A stretch of DNA of 64,000 nucleotides, taken from contig DIYJ01000007.1 of NCBI GenBank assembly GCA_002428995.1, positions 208,794-272,793 on the forward strand. The letters are read 5' to 3'. The translations under genes and the position numbers were made by a program. This document shows, piece after piece, positions 42,929 through 50,488 of this stretch. This stretch comes from Flavobacteriales bacterium UBA6057 (GTDB taxonomy: Bacteria > Bacteroidota > Bacteroidia > Flavobacteriales_G > Salibacteraceae). How positions within the stretch are numbered: position 1 is the first letter of the stretch; each line of letters begins with the position of its first letter. Below the pieces are notes generated by a model. The model was given only the letters and a program-made list of their open reading frames with translations, was not told the DNA's origin and made no database searches.

Positions 42929-43617
42929 TCCTTGAGCTTGAGGTAGGTCAGAAACTCTCTGCGTGTATCGGCTTCCTTGAATTTACCGCTGTAGCTGGCT
43001 GTTACAGTGCTGCTCTCTGTGTCCTGGATTCCCCTGGACTTTACACAGAGATGCTCTGCGTCAACCACCACTGCCACGTCTTCCGTCTGAAGCGTTTCGC
43101 GCAATGCTCGCGCGACCTGTTCTGTAAGGCGTTCCTGGACCTGAGGCCGCTTTGCATAATACTCTACAAGCCGGTTGATTTTGGACAAACCGATGACGTG
43201 GCCGTTTGAGATGTATGCGACATGTACTTTACCAATGATCGGTACAAAGTGATGCTCGCAGTAGGAATAGAGCGTGATGTCTCTTTCTACAAGCATTTCC
43301 TTGTATTTGTATTGGTTGTGAAATAGCTTGATCGCAGGCTTGTTTTTAGGGTCGAGGCCCTTAAAAACTTCATTCACATACATCTTGGCTACTCGCCTTG
43401 GTGTGTCCTTCAGACTGTCGTCCTCAAGATCCAATCCAAGAATGTCCATGATCTCCTTAAAATGAACTTCTATCTTCTTGATTTTCTCAACGGGACTCAG
43501 CGTTTCGCCACCTTTTTTCATCGGTGTTGAGAGCCCGTTCCAGTGGTGCTCGTAGTCGAGATCATCCAATAGAGAGTCTGTCTGCTCTGAGGCAGATAAG
43601 TTTTTATTGTAGCTCAT
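42925..43617 (-). CDS. folE: GTP cyclohydrolase I (FolE)
   Basis: FolE converts GTP to 7,8-dihydroneopterin triphosphate, the entry to folate and other pterins. The 230-aa protein has an N-terminal extension of about 45 residues and then the catalytic core: TPRRVAKMYVNEVFKGLDP, YSYCEHHFVPIIGKVHVAYI with zinc ligands Cys and His, SKINRLVEYYAKRPQVQERL, and VVVDAEHLCVKSRGI with the second zinc Cys. It sits in the carotenoid/photolyase operon, between idi (6 bp) and the SDR (4-bp overlap). Placement here suggests pterin supply for light-related functions such as the photolyase antenna. Confidence 0.96.
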   Translation of the reverse strand: MSYNKNLSASEQTDSLLDDLDYEHHWNGLSTPMKKGGETLSPVEKIKKIEVHFKEIMDILGLDLEDDSLKDTPRRVAKMYVNEVFKGLDPKNKPAIKLFHNQYKYKEMLVERDITLYSYCEHHFVPIIGKVHVAYISNGHVIGLSKINRLVEYYAKRPQVQERLTEQVARALRETLQTEDVAVVVDAEHLCVKSRGIQDTESSTVTASYSGKFKEADTRREFLTYLKLKE

Positions 43618-43623
43618 AATTTC

Positions 43624-44169
43624 TTAATTGAGGTTAGAAACCCTGCGGCTTTGAAAGTGTGATTCGATACGGTCGAAAGCGATTTTGAACCATTCGGTGA
43701 ACTGCTCAGGGTACGCCTCCATTTCAGTGCGTATTTGCTCGAGGGAGGCATAACGGGTATCGGCTACTTCTTCCGGATTAGGGTAGGGAAGCGTATCGGA
43801 GTAGCCTATGAAGACATGGTCAAATTCATGTTCTGTCAGCCCTTGGTCAAGCTCCGCCTTGTAAATGAAGCTAAACAGATGTTCCATCGAGCATTCCATT
43901 CCCATCTCTTCCAGCAATCTTCGCTTTGTAGCTTCTTCCAGCGACTCTGTTGGTCTCGGGTGAGAACAGCAGGTGTTGGTCCAAAGGCCTCCTGAGTGAT
44001 ACTTGGAGAAGGCGCGTTGATGGAGCAAAAGTTCGTTTTGGGAATTGAAAATGAACACAGAAAAAGCACGATGAAGCAAGGCCTTTTCGTGCGCCTCCAT
44101 TTTTTCCATCACGCCTTGTGCGCGATCGTGTTCATCTACAAGTATGACTTGTTCTTTTACGTTCATCAC
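43624..44169 (-). CDS. idi: Isopentenyl-diphosphate delta-isomerase, type I (Idi)
   Basis: Idi interconverts IPP and DMAPP. The 181-aa Nudix-fold protein has the active-site Cys67 in LWTNTCCSHPRP and Glu115 in LTEHEFDHVFIG, with EATKRRLLEEMGMEC as the Nudix-like helix. It is not essential where the MEP pathway makes both isomers, but it raises flux to carotenoids. It overlaps the upstream gene by four bases (ATGA-type) and lies six bases from folE, so it is part of the light-cluster operon. Confidence 0.95.
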   Translation of the reverse strand: MMNVKEQVILVDEHDRAQGVMEKMEAHEKALLHRAFSVFIFNSQNELLLHQRAFSKYHSGGLWTNTCCSHPRPTESLEEATKRRLLEEMGMECSMEHLFSFIYKAELDQGLTEHEFDHVFIGYSDTLPYPNPEEVADTRYASLEQIRTEMEAYPEQFTEWFKIAFDRIESHFQSRRVSNLN

Positions 44170-44675
44170 AATGAGGTTTCAAATTTTGCCATTCTTGCGG
44201 AAAGACCTTCTGAGCTTTTCACATAAGACTCAAAATCGTCCATCCACGACTGGCGATTGTTTGTTGAAGCAATGGAGCGCATGATCCTTTCAAAGTCCGT
44301 CTCTATATTCTCGGAATATCCCAGAAAAGACGGACAGTTGGTTTGAATGAGCAGGCGCAGGTATCTTAACTCAGCGTTGGATGGATCGGCTTGAATCGCC
44401 TCTTCCAACAGCTCTGTTCCTTCTGTGAAATAGGAGTACTTGGCAAAGGGACTGCTCACGCGATCGGCCATCATGGCTTTAGCTGCACCTTGATAGGCTT
44501 TGACCGTTGAACTCTGCACATCAGCTCTGGATAGCCTCGATAGAAAGCCTTCCAGGTCAGCTTCCTTGGAGACACAAGCCTTAAATTCTCTTCGAATTTT
44601 CTCTGTTTCTATGCTGCTCGCCATTAAGAAAATAGGGAGTAAGAAAGTCGCGATGGTAGTTGATACGGTTCTCAT
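44166..44675 (-). CDS. Unrecognised exported 169-aa protein in the crt operon
   Basis: The protein has a signal peptide (MRTVSTTIATFLLPIFLMAS) and a mostly helical remainder with TPR-like spacing (AKAMMADRVSSPFAKYSYFT, ELLEEAIQADPSNAELRYLR), so it is probably periplasmic. I do not recognise a family. It is coupled to crtB by a 2-bp gap upstream and to idi by a 4-bp overlap downstream, so it is expressed with the carotenoid genes. In its place other Bacteroidota clusters often have crtZ or crtY, but this protein resembles neither. A role in carotenoid delivery or the envelope is possible; this is a guess. Confidence 0.8.
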   Translation of the reverse strand: MRTVSTTIATFLLPIFLMASSIETEKIRREFKACVSKEADLEGFLSRLSRADVQSSTVKAYQGAAKAMMADRVSSPFAKYSYFTEGTELLEEAIQADPSNAELRYLRLLIQTNCPSFLGYSENIETDFERIMRSIASTNNRQSWMDDFESYVKSSEGLSARMAKFETSL

Positions 44676-44677
44676 TA

Positions 44678-45514
44678 TCAGATCATGTTGAAACTGTGCT
44701 TGACATAGGATTCAATGAACAAGGCATACTTCTTATTGTCCGGAATCCGGATGCGACTTTGCATGATCTCCTTGGCTGGTGTGTTCTGAATCTTCAAGAA
44801 AAGGCGATAGAAGTAGACATAGGCCATGTAAACACCAAAGCGCGCAGCTTTCGGAAGTTGCAGGATGCCTGCATATCCTTCCGCAAAATCACGACCAATT
44901 TCATCTTCGATTGCCTTTTTGGTGTTGTCATCGAAGGTGTCCATGTCAACACCGGGGAAATACGTTCGCCCTAAACCCTCGAAATCATCTTTCAAGTCGC
45001 GCAGGAAGTTGATCTTTTGGAAAGCGGCACCCAGGCGCATAGCAGGATACTCAAGCTTACGGTACATGTCTCTGTCTCCTTCAGTGAAGACTTTTAGGCA
45101 CATCAGACCAACGACTTCAGCCGATCCGAGGATGTATTTCTCATAGCCGTCCTTAGAATAGGCCGTCTTTTCCAGGTCCATGCGCATGCTCTCGAGAAAC
45201 GTATCAATGAGTTCTCGATCGATGTCGTACTCTTTTACCACTTGCTGGAAGCTGTTCAGCACCGGATTCAATGAGATTCCCTGATCGATGGCTTCGTAAG
45301 TGTCCTGCGTGAATTTTTGAAGTAGATGTGCCTTGTCAAAATCATGGAATGTGTCTACGATCTCGTCAGCAAACCTTACAAACCCGTAGATGGCATAGAT
45401 TGGGTTCTGAAACTTTGTTCCAAGGAAGCGCGTGCCCAGGGAAAAAGAGGTGCTGTAGGCATGGGTGATCATCTTGCTGTTTCGCAAGCACACCTTATCG
45501 TACAATGCTTTCAT
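44678..45514 (-). CDS. crtB: Phytoene synthase (CrtB)
   Basis: CrtB condenses two GGPP to phytoene, the first committed carotenoid step. About 278 aa from the ATG at 45514, one base after the crtI stop; a longer frame would overlap crtI. The two Asp-rich motifs of the squalene/phytoene synthase family are visible as DEIVDTF near residue 55 and RDLKDDFEGLGRTYFP near 160. A GGPP synthase gene is not in the window. It is third in the operon after ECF sigma and crtI. Confidence 0.95.
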   Translation of the reverse strand: MKALYDKVCLRNSKMITHAYSTSFSLGTRFLGTKFQNPIYAIYGFVRFADEIVDTFHDFDKAHLLQKFTQDTYEAIDQGISLNPVLNSFQQVVKEYDIDRELIDTFLESMRMDLEKTAYSKDGYEKYILGSAEVVGLMCLKVFTEGDRDMYRKLEYPAMRLGAAFQKINFLRDLKDDFEGLGRTYFPGVDMDTFDDNTKKAIEDEIGRDFAEGYAGILQLPKAARFGVYMAYVYFYRLFLKIQNTPAKEIMQSRIRIPDNKKYALFIESYVKHSFNMI

Positions 45515-45515
45515 C

Positions 45516-46985
45516 TCAGTTGAGTTTATGATGTTTCGCAATCAGGTCGGCTACTACCTGGCCGCTGATCAATGAGGGAGGTACTCCTGGACCGGGAACA
45601 GTCAGTTGTCCGGTGAAGTAAAGATTGTTGAGGTTTTTATGCTGTATGCGTGGTTTCAGGAAGGCGGTCTGGAGCAGTGTGTTGGCTAGTCCGTATGCAT
45701 TTCCTTTAAACGCATTGTAGTCTTTCTGGAATTCAGAAACCGAATAGCTCTTCTTGTAAATGATATCGTTTTTGAACGAAGTGCCTGTATGCTTTTCTAT
45801 CCTGTTGACCAGTGTGTCGAAGTAACGCTCTCGAATCGCTTCACTATCTCCTTCCAGTCCGGGTGCAATGGGAATCAGCATGAAAATGTTTTCCATGCCC
45901 TGTGGAGCCACGCTGTCATCCGTTTTGGAGGGACAGCACACATAAAAAAGTGGGCTTTCAGGCCAAACATTCGTCTTGTAAATCTCTTTCGCGTGCTGCT
46001 GAAAATCCGTGTCAAAAAATAAGTTGTGATGTAAGAGGCCGTCTACCTTCTTCTTCACGCCCACATAATACAGGAGGCAGGATGGGGCCATGGTTCTTGT
46101 GCCCCAGTATTTAGACTTGTATTGACGGTCAGATTCATCCAGCAATTGAGTGTCGATGTGGTGGTAGTCTGCACCGCCAACAACAACATCTGAGCTGATG
46201 GACTCACGATCTGTGACTACCCTCATCGATCCGTTCTGGTAAATCCGCTGCACAGGTTCTCCTAACCGGAAATTCACACCCTTTTCTCGGGCAAGCGTTT
46301 CCATACCTTCAACGATCTTGTGCATGCCACCCATCGGATACCATGTACCCAGCTTCATGTCAGCATAATTCATTAGACTGTAAAGCGCTGGCGTGTCTTG
46401 AGGCATGGCTCCGAGAAAGAGCACTGGAAATTCGATCAGACTCAAAAGTTTTGGGTCTGAGAAATAGCCACGTGCAAAATCTTTGAAATTCTTGAGTAAA
46501 TCGAGCTGGAACAGGCCTTTCATGACCTTCCATTGTGCGAATTCGAGCACCGAGAGCCCTGGCTTATAGACCAAGTCATTGACGCCCGCATCGTACTTAT
46601 AGGCCGCATCTTCCAGGAATTTTCGGAGCTTTTGCCCAGCTCCTTTTTCCCTTGCTTCGAATAGTTCGATCAGTGATTGAAAGGATGACGGAATGTCAAC
46701 TTGTTCATCCTTAAAGAATACTCTGTAAGATGGATCTAGCCGCTTGAGGTCGTAATAGTCGGAGACGGATTTGCCGAAGCGATTGAAGTATTTTTCAAAC
46801 ACATCTGGCATCCAATACCAACTTGGTCCCATATCAAACGTGAAACCTTGTTCGGTGAATTTTCGCGCACGTCCTCCCGTGGAGGCGTTTTTTTCGACAA
46901 CGGTCACTTTCGCTCCTTTATCTGCGAGCGAAGTGGCAGCAGCCAACGATGCGAAACCAGATCCTATGATGGTGGCGGTGGTCAA
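45516..46985 (-). CDS. crtI: Phytoene desaturase (CrtI)
   Basis: CrtI is an FAD enzyme that desaturates phytoene to neurosporene, lycopene or related products. The 489-aa protein begins TATIIGSGFASLAAATSLAD, the dinucleotide site, followed by VVEKNASTGGRARKF. The C-terminus has NLYFTGQLTVPGPGVPPSLISGQVVADLI, the bacterial CrtI signature. It starts 13 bp after the sigma gene and ends one base before crtB. The number of desaturation steps cannot be read from the sequence. No cyclase or hydroxylase gene follows in the window. Confidence 0.96.
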   Translation of the reverse strand: MTTATIIGSGFASLAAATSLADKGAKVTVVEKNASTGGRARKFTEQGFTFDMGPSWYWMPDVFEKYFNRFGKSVSDYYDLKRLDPSYRVFFKDEQVDIPSSFQSLIELFEAREKGAGQKLRKFLEDAAYKYDAGVNDLVYKPGLSVLEFAQWKVMKGLFQLDLLKNFKDFARGYFSDPKLLSLIEFPVLFLGAMPQDTPALYSLMNYADMKLGTWYPMGGMHKIVEGMETLAREKGVNFRLGEPVQRIYQNGSMRVVTDRESISSDVVVGGADYHHIDTQLLDESDRQYKSKYWGTRTMAPSCLLYYVGVKKKVDGLLHHNLFFDTDFQQHAKEIYKTNVWPESPLFYVCCPSKTDDSVAPQGMENIFMLIPIAPGLEGDSEAIRERYFDTLVNRIEKHTGTSFKNDIIYKKSYSVSEFQKDYNAFKGNAYGLANTLLQTAFLKPRIQHKNLNNLYFTGQLTVPGPGVPPSLISGQVVADLIAKHHKLN

Positions 46986-46998
46986 CGGATGATGGTTT

Positions 46999-47508
46999 TT
47001 AGTTCGGATTGTAGTCGCTCAGGACGTCCATGAGCTTTCTACGCGCCAAAAAGATGCGACTTTTTACAGTGCCGATAGGTAATTGCAGGTAATCGGCAAT
47101 CTCTTTGTACTTGTATCCTTCATTGTGCATTTTGAAGGGAATGCGATACTCATCCTGAAGGTCATTCACGCTGGATGTGATCTCCTTGTTGTTGAAGATG
47201 GAACTCGGATTCCGGTCCTTCGATTCCTTCGCATTGTTTAAGTAATAGAGATCTTCTGACTGATCAATGATGGTTTTTGATTTCACGTTCCTCCTGTAAT
47301 TGTTGATGAACGTGTTCTTCATAATCGTGTAGAGCCAGGCCTTCAGATTGGTTGCTTCCCGGAACTTATCCTTGTAAGCTATGGCTTTCATGTAAGTATC
47401 TTGAACAAGGTCCTTAGCATCCTCATCATTCATCGTGAGGCTAAATGCGAAATACTCTAGCGCCTTTCGGTAGGTGAGTATTTGTTGATTGAATTCGATT
47501 GTTGACAT
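46999..47508 (-). CDS. ECF-family RNA polymerase sigma factor
   Basis: A 169-aa sigma-70 family factor of the extracytoplasmic-function type. Region 2 is visible as FAFSLTMNDEDAKDLVQDTY and LKAWLYTIMKNTFINNYRR, and region 4 as YKYKEIADYLQLPIGTVKSR. It is the first gene of the light-cluster operon, 13 bp before crtI, with no anti-sigma gene next to it. Control is therefore probably at transcription, by the MerR protein encoded upstream. It may amplify the response by acting on other promoters. Such sigma-crt neighbours are frequent in Bacteroidota. Confidence 0.93.
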   Translation of the reverse strand: MSTIEFNQQILTYRKALEYFAFSLTMNDEDAKDLVQDTYMKAIAYKDKFREATNLKAWLYTIMKNTFINNYRRNVKSKTIIDQSEDLYYLNNAKESKDRNPSSIFNNKEITSSVNDLQDEYRIPFKMHNEGYKYKEIADYLQLPIGTVKSRIFLARRKLMDVLSDYNPN

Positions 47509-47510
47509 TC

Positions 47511-47540
47511 TGTTTAACCTTTTGATTTAAAACTTAAACA
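47511..47540. promoter_or_regulatory. 30-bp inverted repeat IR1, putative operator
   Basis: TGTTTAAC opens and TTAAACA closes a 30-bp imperfect palindrome with T-rich and A-rich inner arms. It overlaps two bases of the -7 element and covers the expected start of the ECF-crt transcript, a repressor position. It matches IR2 at 23 of 30 positions with identical arm spacing. Confidence 0.65.
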
Positions 47541-47570
47541 AATGTAATTCGCGATTCATTGCGAAACAAG
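47539..47570 (-). promoter_or_regulatory. Promoter of the ECF-crt operon
   Basis: On the minus strand CTTG (47567-47570) is followed after 20 nt by TACATTTG (47539-47546), a good fit to the Bacteroidota -33/-7 pattern. The sigma ATG is 30 nt downstream. It lies exactly between IR1 and IR2. Confidence 0.7.
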
Positions 47571-47573
47571 AAA

Positions 47574-47603
47574 TGTTTAACTTTTTTAGGAAAAGCCTAA
47601 ACA
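47574..47603. promoter_or_regulatory. 30-bp inverted repeat IR2, putative operator
   Basis: TGTTTAAC opens and TAAACA closes a second 30-bp imperfect palindrome, three bases upstream of the -33 element. Its centre is 63 bp from that of IR1, six turns of B-DNA, so two bound proteins would face the same side of the helix. Confidence 0.65.
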
Positions 47604-47654
47604 AGAATTGGAATCCTGAGAGAGGATTATTCTGAAACCGTTGATTTTACTGGC

Positions 47655-48539
47655 TTAGAGGTACTTGTAGATGTCGTCAATGCCGTGCAGAAGATGAACA
47701 CGATCCATAGAGAAGCCCTCGAGATCAGGGTGCAGACGTGTAGCGATCAGCAAGTCGCAATCGTTACACACGCTCTTTAAATTCTCAATCGTGCTCTTGG
47801 CATTGTTGACGATGGACGGTTCTACCAGAAAGGTCAGAACAAAGTCAGGCTCAATGGTAAGAACGGCTGCATCTACATCTTTATCGGGCAAATTCTGACC
47901 CAGATAGTAGGTGCGGTGCCCTCGCTTTTTGGTGACATAGTGTGCCATCAACAGGCCAATCTCGTGGTGCTCGCCCGCAGGTAGGAATAAGATTACCTTC
48001 TTGCCATCCTTAGGCATGGGTAAACGATCGATTGCAGCGATCACTTTTTGCCGTATGAGGGAACTGATGAAGTGCTCGTGTGCCGGATTGATCTGATCCA
48101 GAGACCATAGTATACCCACCTTCTCCAGAAATGGATAGATGACTTGAGTAATCGTCTTTTCGAAGCCATTGTGGCGCACAGAGTTCTCGTAGATGCGGCC
48201 AAATTTGTCCGCATCCATGTCGATCATGGCCACTACCAGGTCATTTGCGTCAAGATCCAGATGGATGTCAGAATCGTGCAGGAGGGTCTGTTCATACACC
48301 CGCTCTACTTCACTGTTGAACTTGTCTTCAGACAACTTGCTGATGTGACTGATCTTGTGTCCATTCTTAATCAGCAAGGCTACGTTCAACAAGAATTTCA
48401 ACTGCTGATCATCGTAATAGCGGATATTGGTGTCCGTACGCTTGGGTTCTATCAGCTGGTAGCGCTGTTCCCAGATGCGTATCGTATGAGCTTTAATCCC
48501 AGATAATTGCTCAAGATCCTTTATTGAATAAACACCCAT
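47655..48539 (-). CDS. CarH-like MerR regulator with B12-binding photoreceptor domain
   Basis: A 294-aa protein. Residues 1-70 are a MerR winged helix-turn-helix (MGVYSIKDLEQLSGIKAHTIRIW). Residues about 95-180 form the helical bundle that caps cobalamin and have the W-x9-EH motif of CarH light sensors (W145, E155, H156). Residues about 182-294 are the B12-binding Rossmann domain, with E190-x-H192-x-x-G195, where His192 would be the lower axial cobalt ligand. In Thermus and Myxococcus CarH, dark AdoCbl-bound tetramers repress carotenoid genes and light releases them. Two 30-bp inverted repeats lie just downstream, before the ECF-crt operon. No TAnnTTTG promoter is evident for its own gene. 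Confidence 0.92.
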   Translation of the reverse strand: MGVYSIKDLEQLSGIKAHTIRIWEQRYQLIEPKRTDTNIRYYDDQQLKFLLNVALLIKNGHKISHISKLSEDKFNSEVERVYEQTLLHDSDIHLDLDANDLVVAMIDMDADKFGRIYENSVRHNGFEKTITQVIYPFLEKVGILWSLDQINPAHEHFISSLIRQKVIAAIDRLPMPKDGKKVILFLPAGEHHEIGLLMAHYVTKKRGHRTYYLGQNLPDKDVDAAVLTIEPDFVLTFLVEPSIVNNAKSTIENLKSVCNDCDLLIATRLHPDLEGFSMDRVHLLHGIDDIYKYL

Positions 48540-48553
48540 AACTCTATGCCTTC

Positions 48554-48560
48554 TTAAACA
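48554..48560. promoter_or_regulatory. TTAAACA half-site in MerR gene leader
   Basis: A single TTAAACA lies 15 bp upstream of the MerR ATG. It matches the right arm of IR1 and may allow weak autoregulation, but one 7-bp match could be chance. Confidence 0.25.
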
Positions 48561-48637
48561 GTGGTGGCATCAAAAAGTTGAGATTCGCGACCTTTCAAAC
48601 TTCAAATGAACAAATGCTTTCTGAAACTTCGCTAATT

Positions 48638-48667
48638 TGTTTAGTGAAAGTAGTCAATCGTTCAACA
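48638..48667. promoter_or_regulatory. Degenerate 30-bp inverted repeat before uvrC
   Basis: TGTTTA and, 18 nt later, TCAACA give the same 30-bp geometry as IR1 and IR2 with one mismatch in the right arm; the inner arms do not match. It lies in the shared MerR/uvrC upstream region. A TAATTTG just before it could be part of a uvrC promoter. Confidence 0.25.
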
Positions 48668-48696
48668 ATAAAGTGAGTAGCTCGGAAAAATCTGAA

Positions 48697-50484
48697 ATGA
48701 CACTATCCGAAAAGGTGTCAGCACTTCCCGGAAAGCCGGGAGTCTATCAGTTCTTTGATAAGGAAGGTGTCATCATATATGTTGGCAAGGCCAAACACCT
48801 CAGGAAGAGGGTTTCTTCTTACTTCAATCGCGATCGTTATGATAATGGTAAAACCGCCTTGCTGGTGCGCAGGATTGTGGATCTGCGGCACATCGTTGTC
48901 AAGAGCGAGTATGATGCGTTGCTTTTGGAGAATAACCTCATCAAAGAACATCAACCGAAATTCAACATCCAGCTCAGGGATGATAAAACCTATCCATGGA
49001 TATGCATCAAGAAGGAGCGGTTTCCGAGGGTTTTCCCAACACGAAACATTGTCAAAGATGGATCTGAGTACTACGGGCCGTATGCTTCGGTGAAGAAAAT
49101 GAAGTCTGTATTGGACATCATCAGCAAGATCCACAAGATCAGAAACTGCAACTACAACCTAAGCCAGGAAAACATTGAGGCCGGAAAGTTTAAGGTTTGC
49201 CTGGAATACCACATCGGCAATTGCCTGGGGCCTTGCGTTGGAAAGCAGTCGCAGCGGGATTATGATCAGGGCATCGATGAGATTCGCAAGATCATCAAAG
49301 GGGATGTAGATCCCGTGATCAAGTCGTTCAAGCAAAAAATGAGCGAAGCAGTCACCAGGCTGGATTTTGAAAAGGCGGAGGATTGGAAGCAGAAGGCTGA
49401 GGCCATGGAGAGTTATCAGAGTAAGTCGGTAGTAGTGACGCCATCTATTCGCAACGTTGATGTAGCCAGTATCATTTCTGATGATTCCTTCTCTTACCTC
49501 AATTACATGCGCGTAGTCAACGGAGCGGTCATTCAAAGTCACTCTGTCGAGTTCAAAAAGAAGTTGGCGGAGCAAGACGAGGAGCTGCTTCTGATGGGGT
49601 TGGCAGAAATGCGCAACGTGTTTGATAGCGAGGCAAAGGAGGTAATCCTAAGTCACGAGCTGGACACCGAGCTGGAAGGCCTTACTCTGCATAAGCCTCA
49701 GCGCGGAGATAAAAAGGCCTTGCTGGACTTTTCATTGCGAAACGCTCGCTTCTTCATGCTGGAACGACAGAAATCGCAGGAAAAGGTAGATCCGGAGCGT
49801 CACAGCAAGCGCATATTAAAGACTCTTCAGGAAGACTTGCGCATGGGCGAACTCCCTATGCACATTGAGTGTTTCGACAACTCCAATTTTCAAGGGTCAT
49901 ACCCGGTTGCTGCCTGTGTGGTGTTCAAGAATGCCAAGCCTTCGAAAAAGGACTACCGACACTACAATATCAAGACGGTTGAGGGGCCCAATGACTTCGC
50001 TTCGATGGAAGAAGTGATTTATCGCAGGTATAAACGTCTGCTCGATGAAGGTCAGTCGCTGCCTCAGCTCATCGTCATTGATGGTGGTAAGGGTCAGTTG
50101 AGCTCTGCACTGAAGAGCTTGGAGCTCCTGGATTTGCGAGGCAAGATTGCGATCATTGGAATTGCGAAACGCCTGGAAGAGATCTATTTTCCTGAAGATT
50201 CGGTGCCCGTTTATATTGACAAGCGTTCAGAGTCGCTTAAGCTGATTCAGCGGCTCCGGAATGAAGCGCATAGGTTCGGAATTACCCACCACAGAAGCCG
50301 AAGAAGTAAGGAGGCCTTTAACAGTGAACTCCTTAACGTGCCAGGAATAGGAGAAAATTCTGCAAAAAAGCTTCTTAGAACATATTATTCTGTTGACCGT
50401 ATCAAGACACTAGCAAAAGAAGACCTACAAAAGGTGGTTACCGCTGCGCAGGCAGAGAAGATCATCGCCTATTTCCGACCCTAA
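48697..50484 (+). CDS. uvrC: UvrABC excinuclease subunit C (UvrC)
   Basis: UvrC makes both incisions around UV and bulky lesions in nucleotide excision repair. From the ATG at 48697 the protein has 595 aa and starts MTLSEKVSALPGKPGVYQFF; the longer frame from a TTG at 48637 is less like the family. The GIY-YIG nuclease domain contains GVIIYVGKAKHLRKRVSSYF. Then come a UVR motif (KRLDFEKAEDWKQKAE-like region near 240), an RNase H-like second nuclease (HIECFDNSNFQGSYPVA, TVEGPNDFASMEE, IDGGKGQL) and a C-terminal helix-hairpin-helix (VPGIGENSAKKLL). It is divergent from the MerR gene and four bases ahead of a histidine kinase gene. Confidence 0.95.
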   Translation: MTLSEKVSALPGKPGVYQFFDKEGVIIYVGKAKHLRKRVSSYFNRDRYDNGKTALLVRRIVDLRHIVVKSEYDALLLENNLIKEHQPKFNIQLRDDKTYPWICIKKERFPRVFPTRNIVKDGSEYYGPYASVKKMKSVLDIISKIHKIRNCNYNLSQENIEAGKFKVCLEYHIGNCLGPCVGKQSQRDYDQGIDEIRKIIKGDVDPVIKSFKQKMSEAVTRLDFEKAEDWKQKAEAMESYQSKSVVVTPSIRNVDVASIISDDSFSYLNYMRVVNGAVIQSHSVEFKKKLAEQDEELLLMGLAEMRNVFDSEAKEVILSHELDTELEGLTLHKPQRGDKKALLDFSLRNARFFMLERQKSQEKVDPERHSKRILKTLQEDLRMGELPMHIECFDNSNFQGSYPVAACVVFKNAKPSKKDYRHYNIKTVEGPNDFASMEEVIYRRYKRLLDEGQSLPQLIVIDGGKGQLSSALKSLELLDLRGKIAIIGIAKRLEEIYFPEDSVPVYIDKRSESLKLIQRLRNEAHRFGITHHRSRRSKEAFNSELLNVPGIGENSAKKLLRTYYSVDRIKTLAKEDLQKVVTAAQAEKIIAYFRP

Positions 50485-50488
50485 ACAG

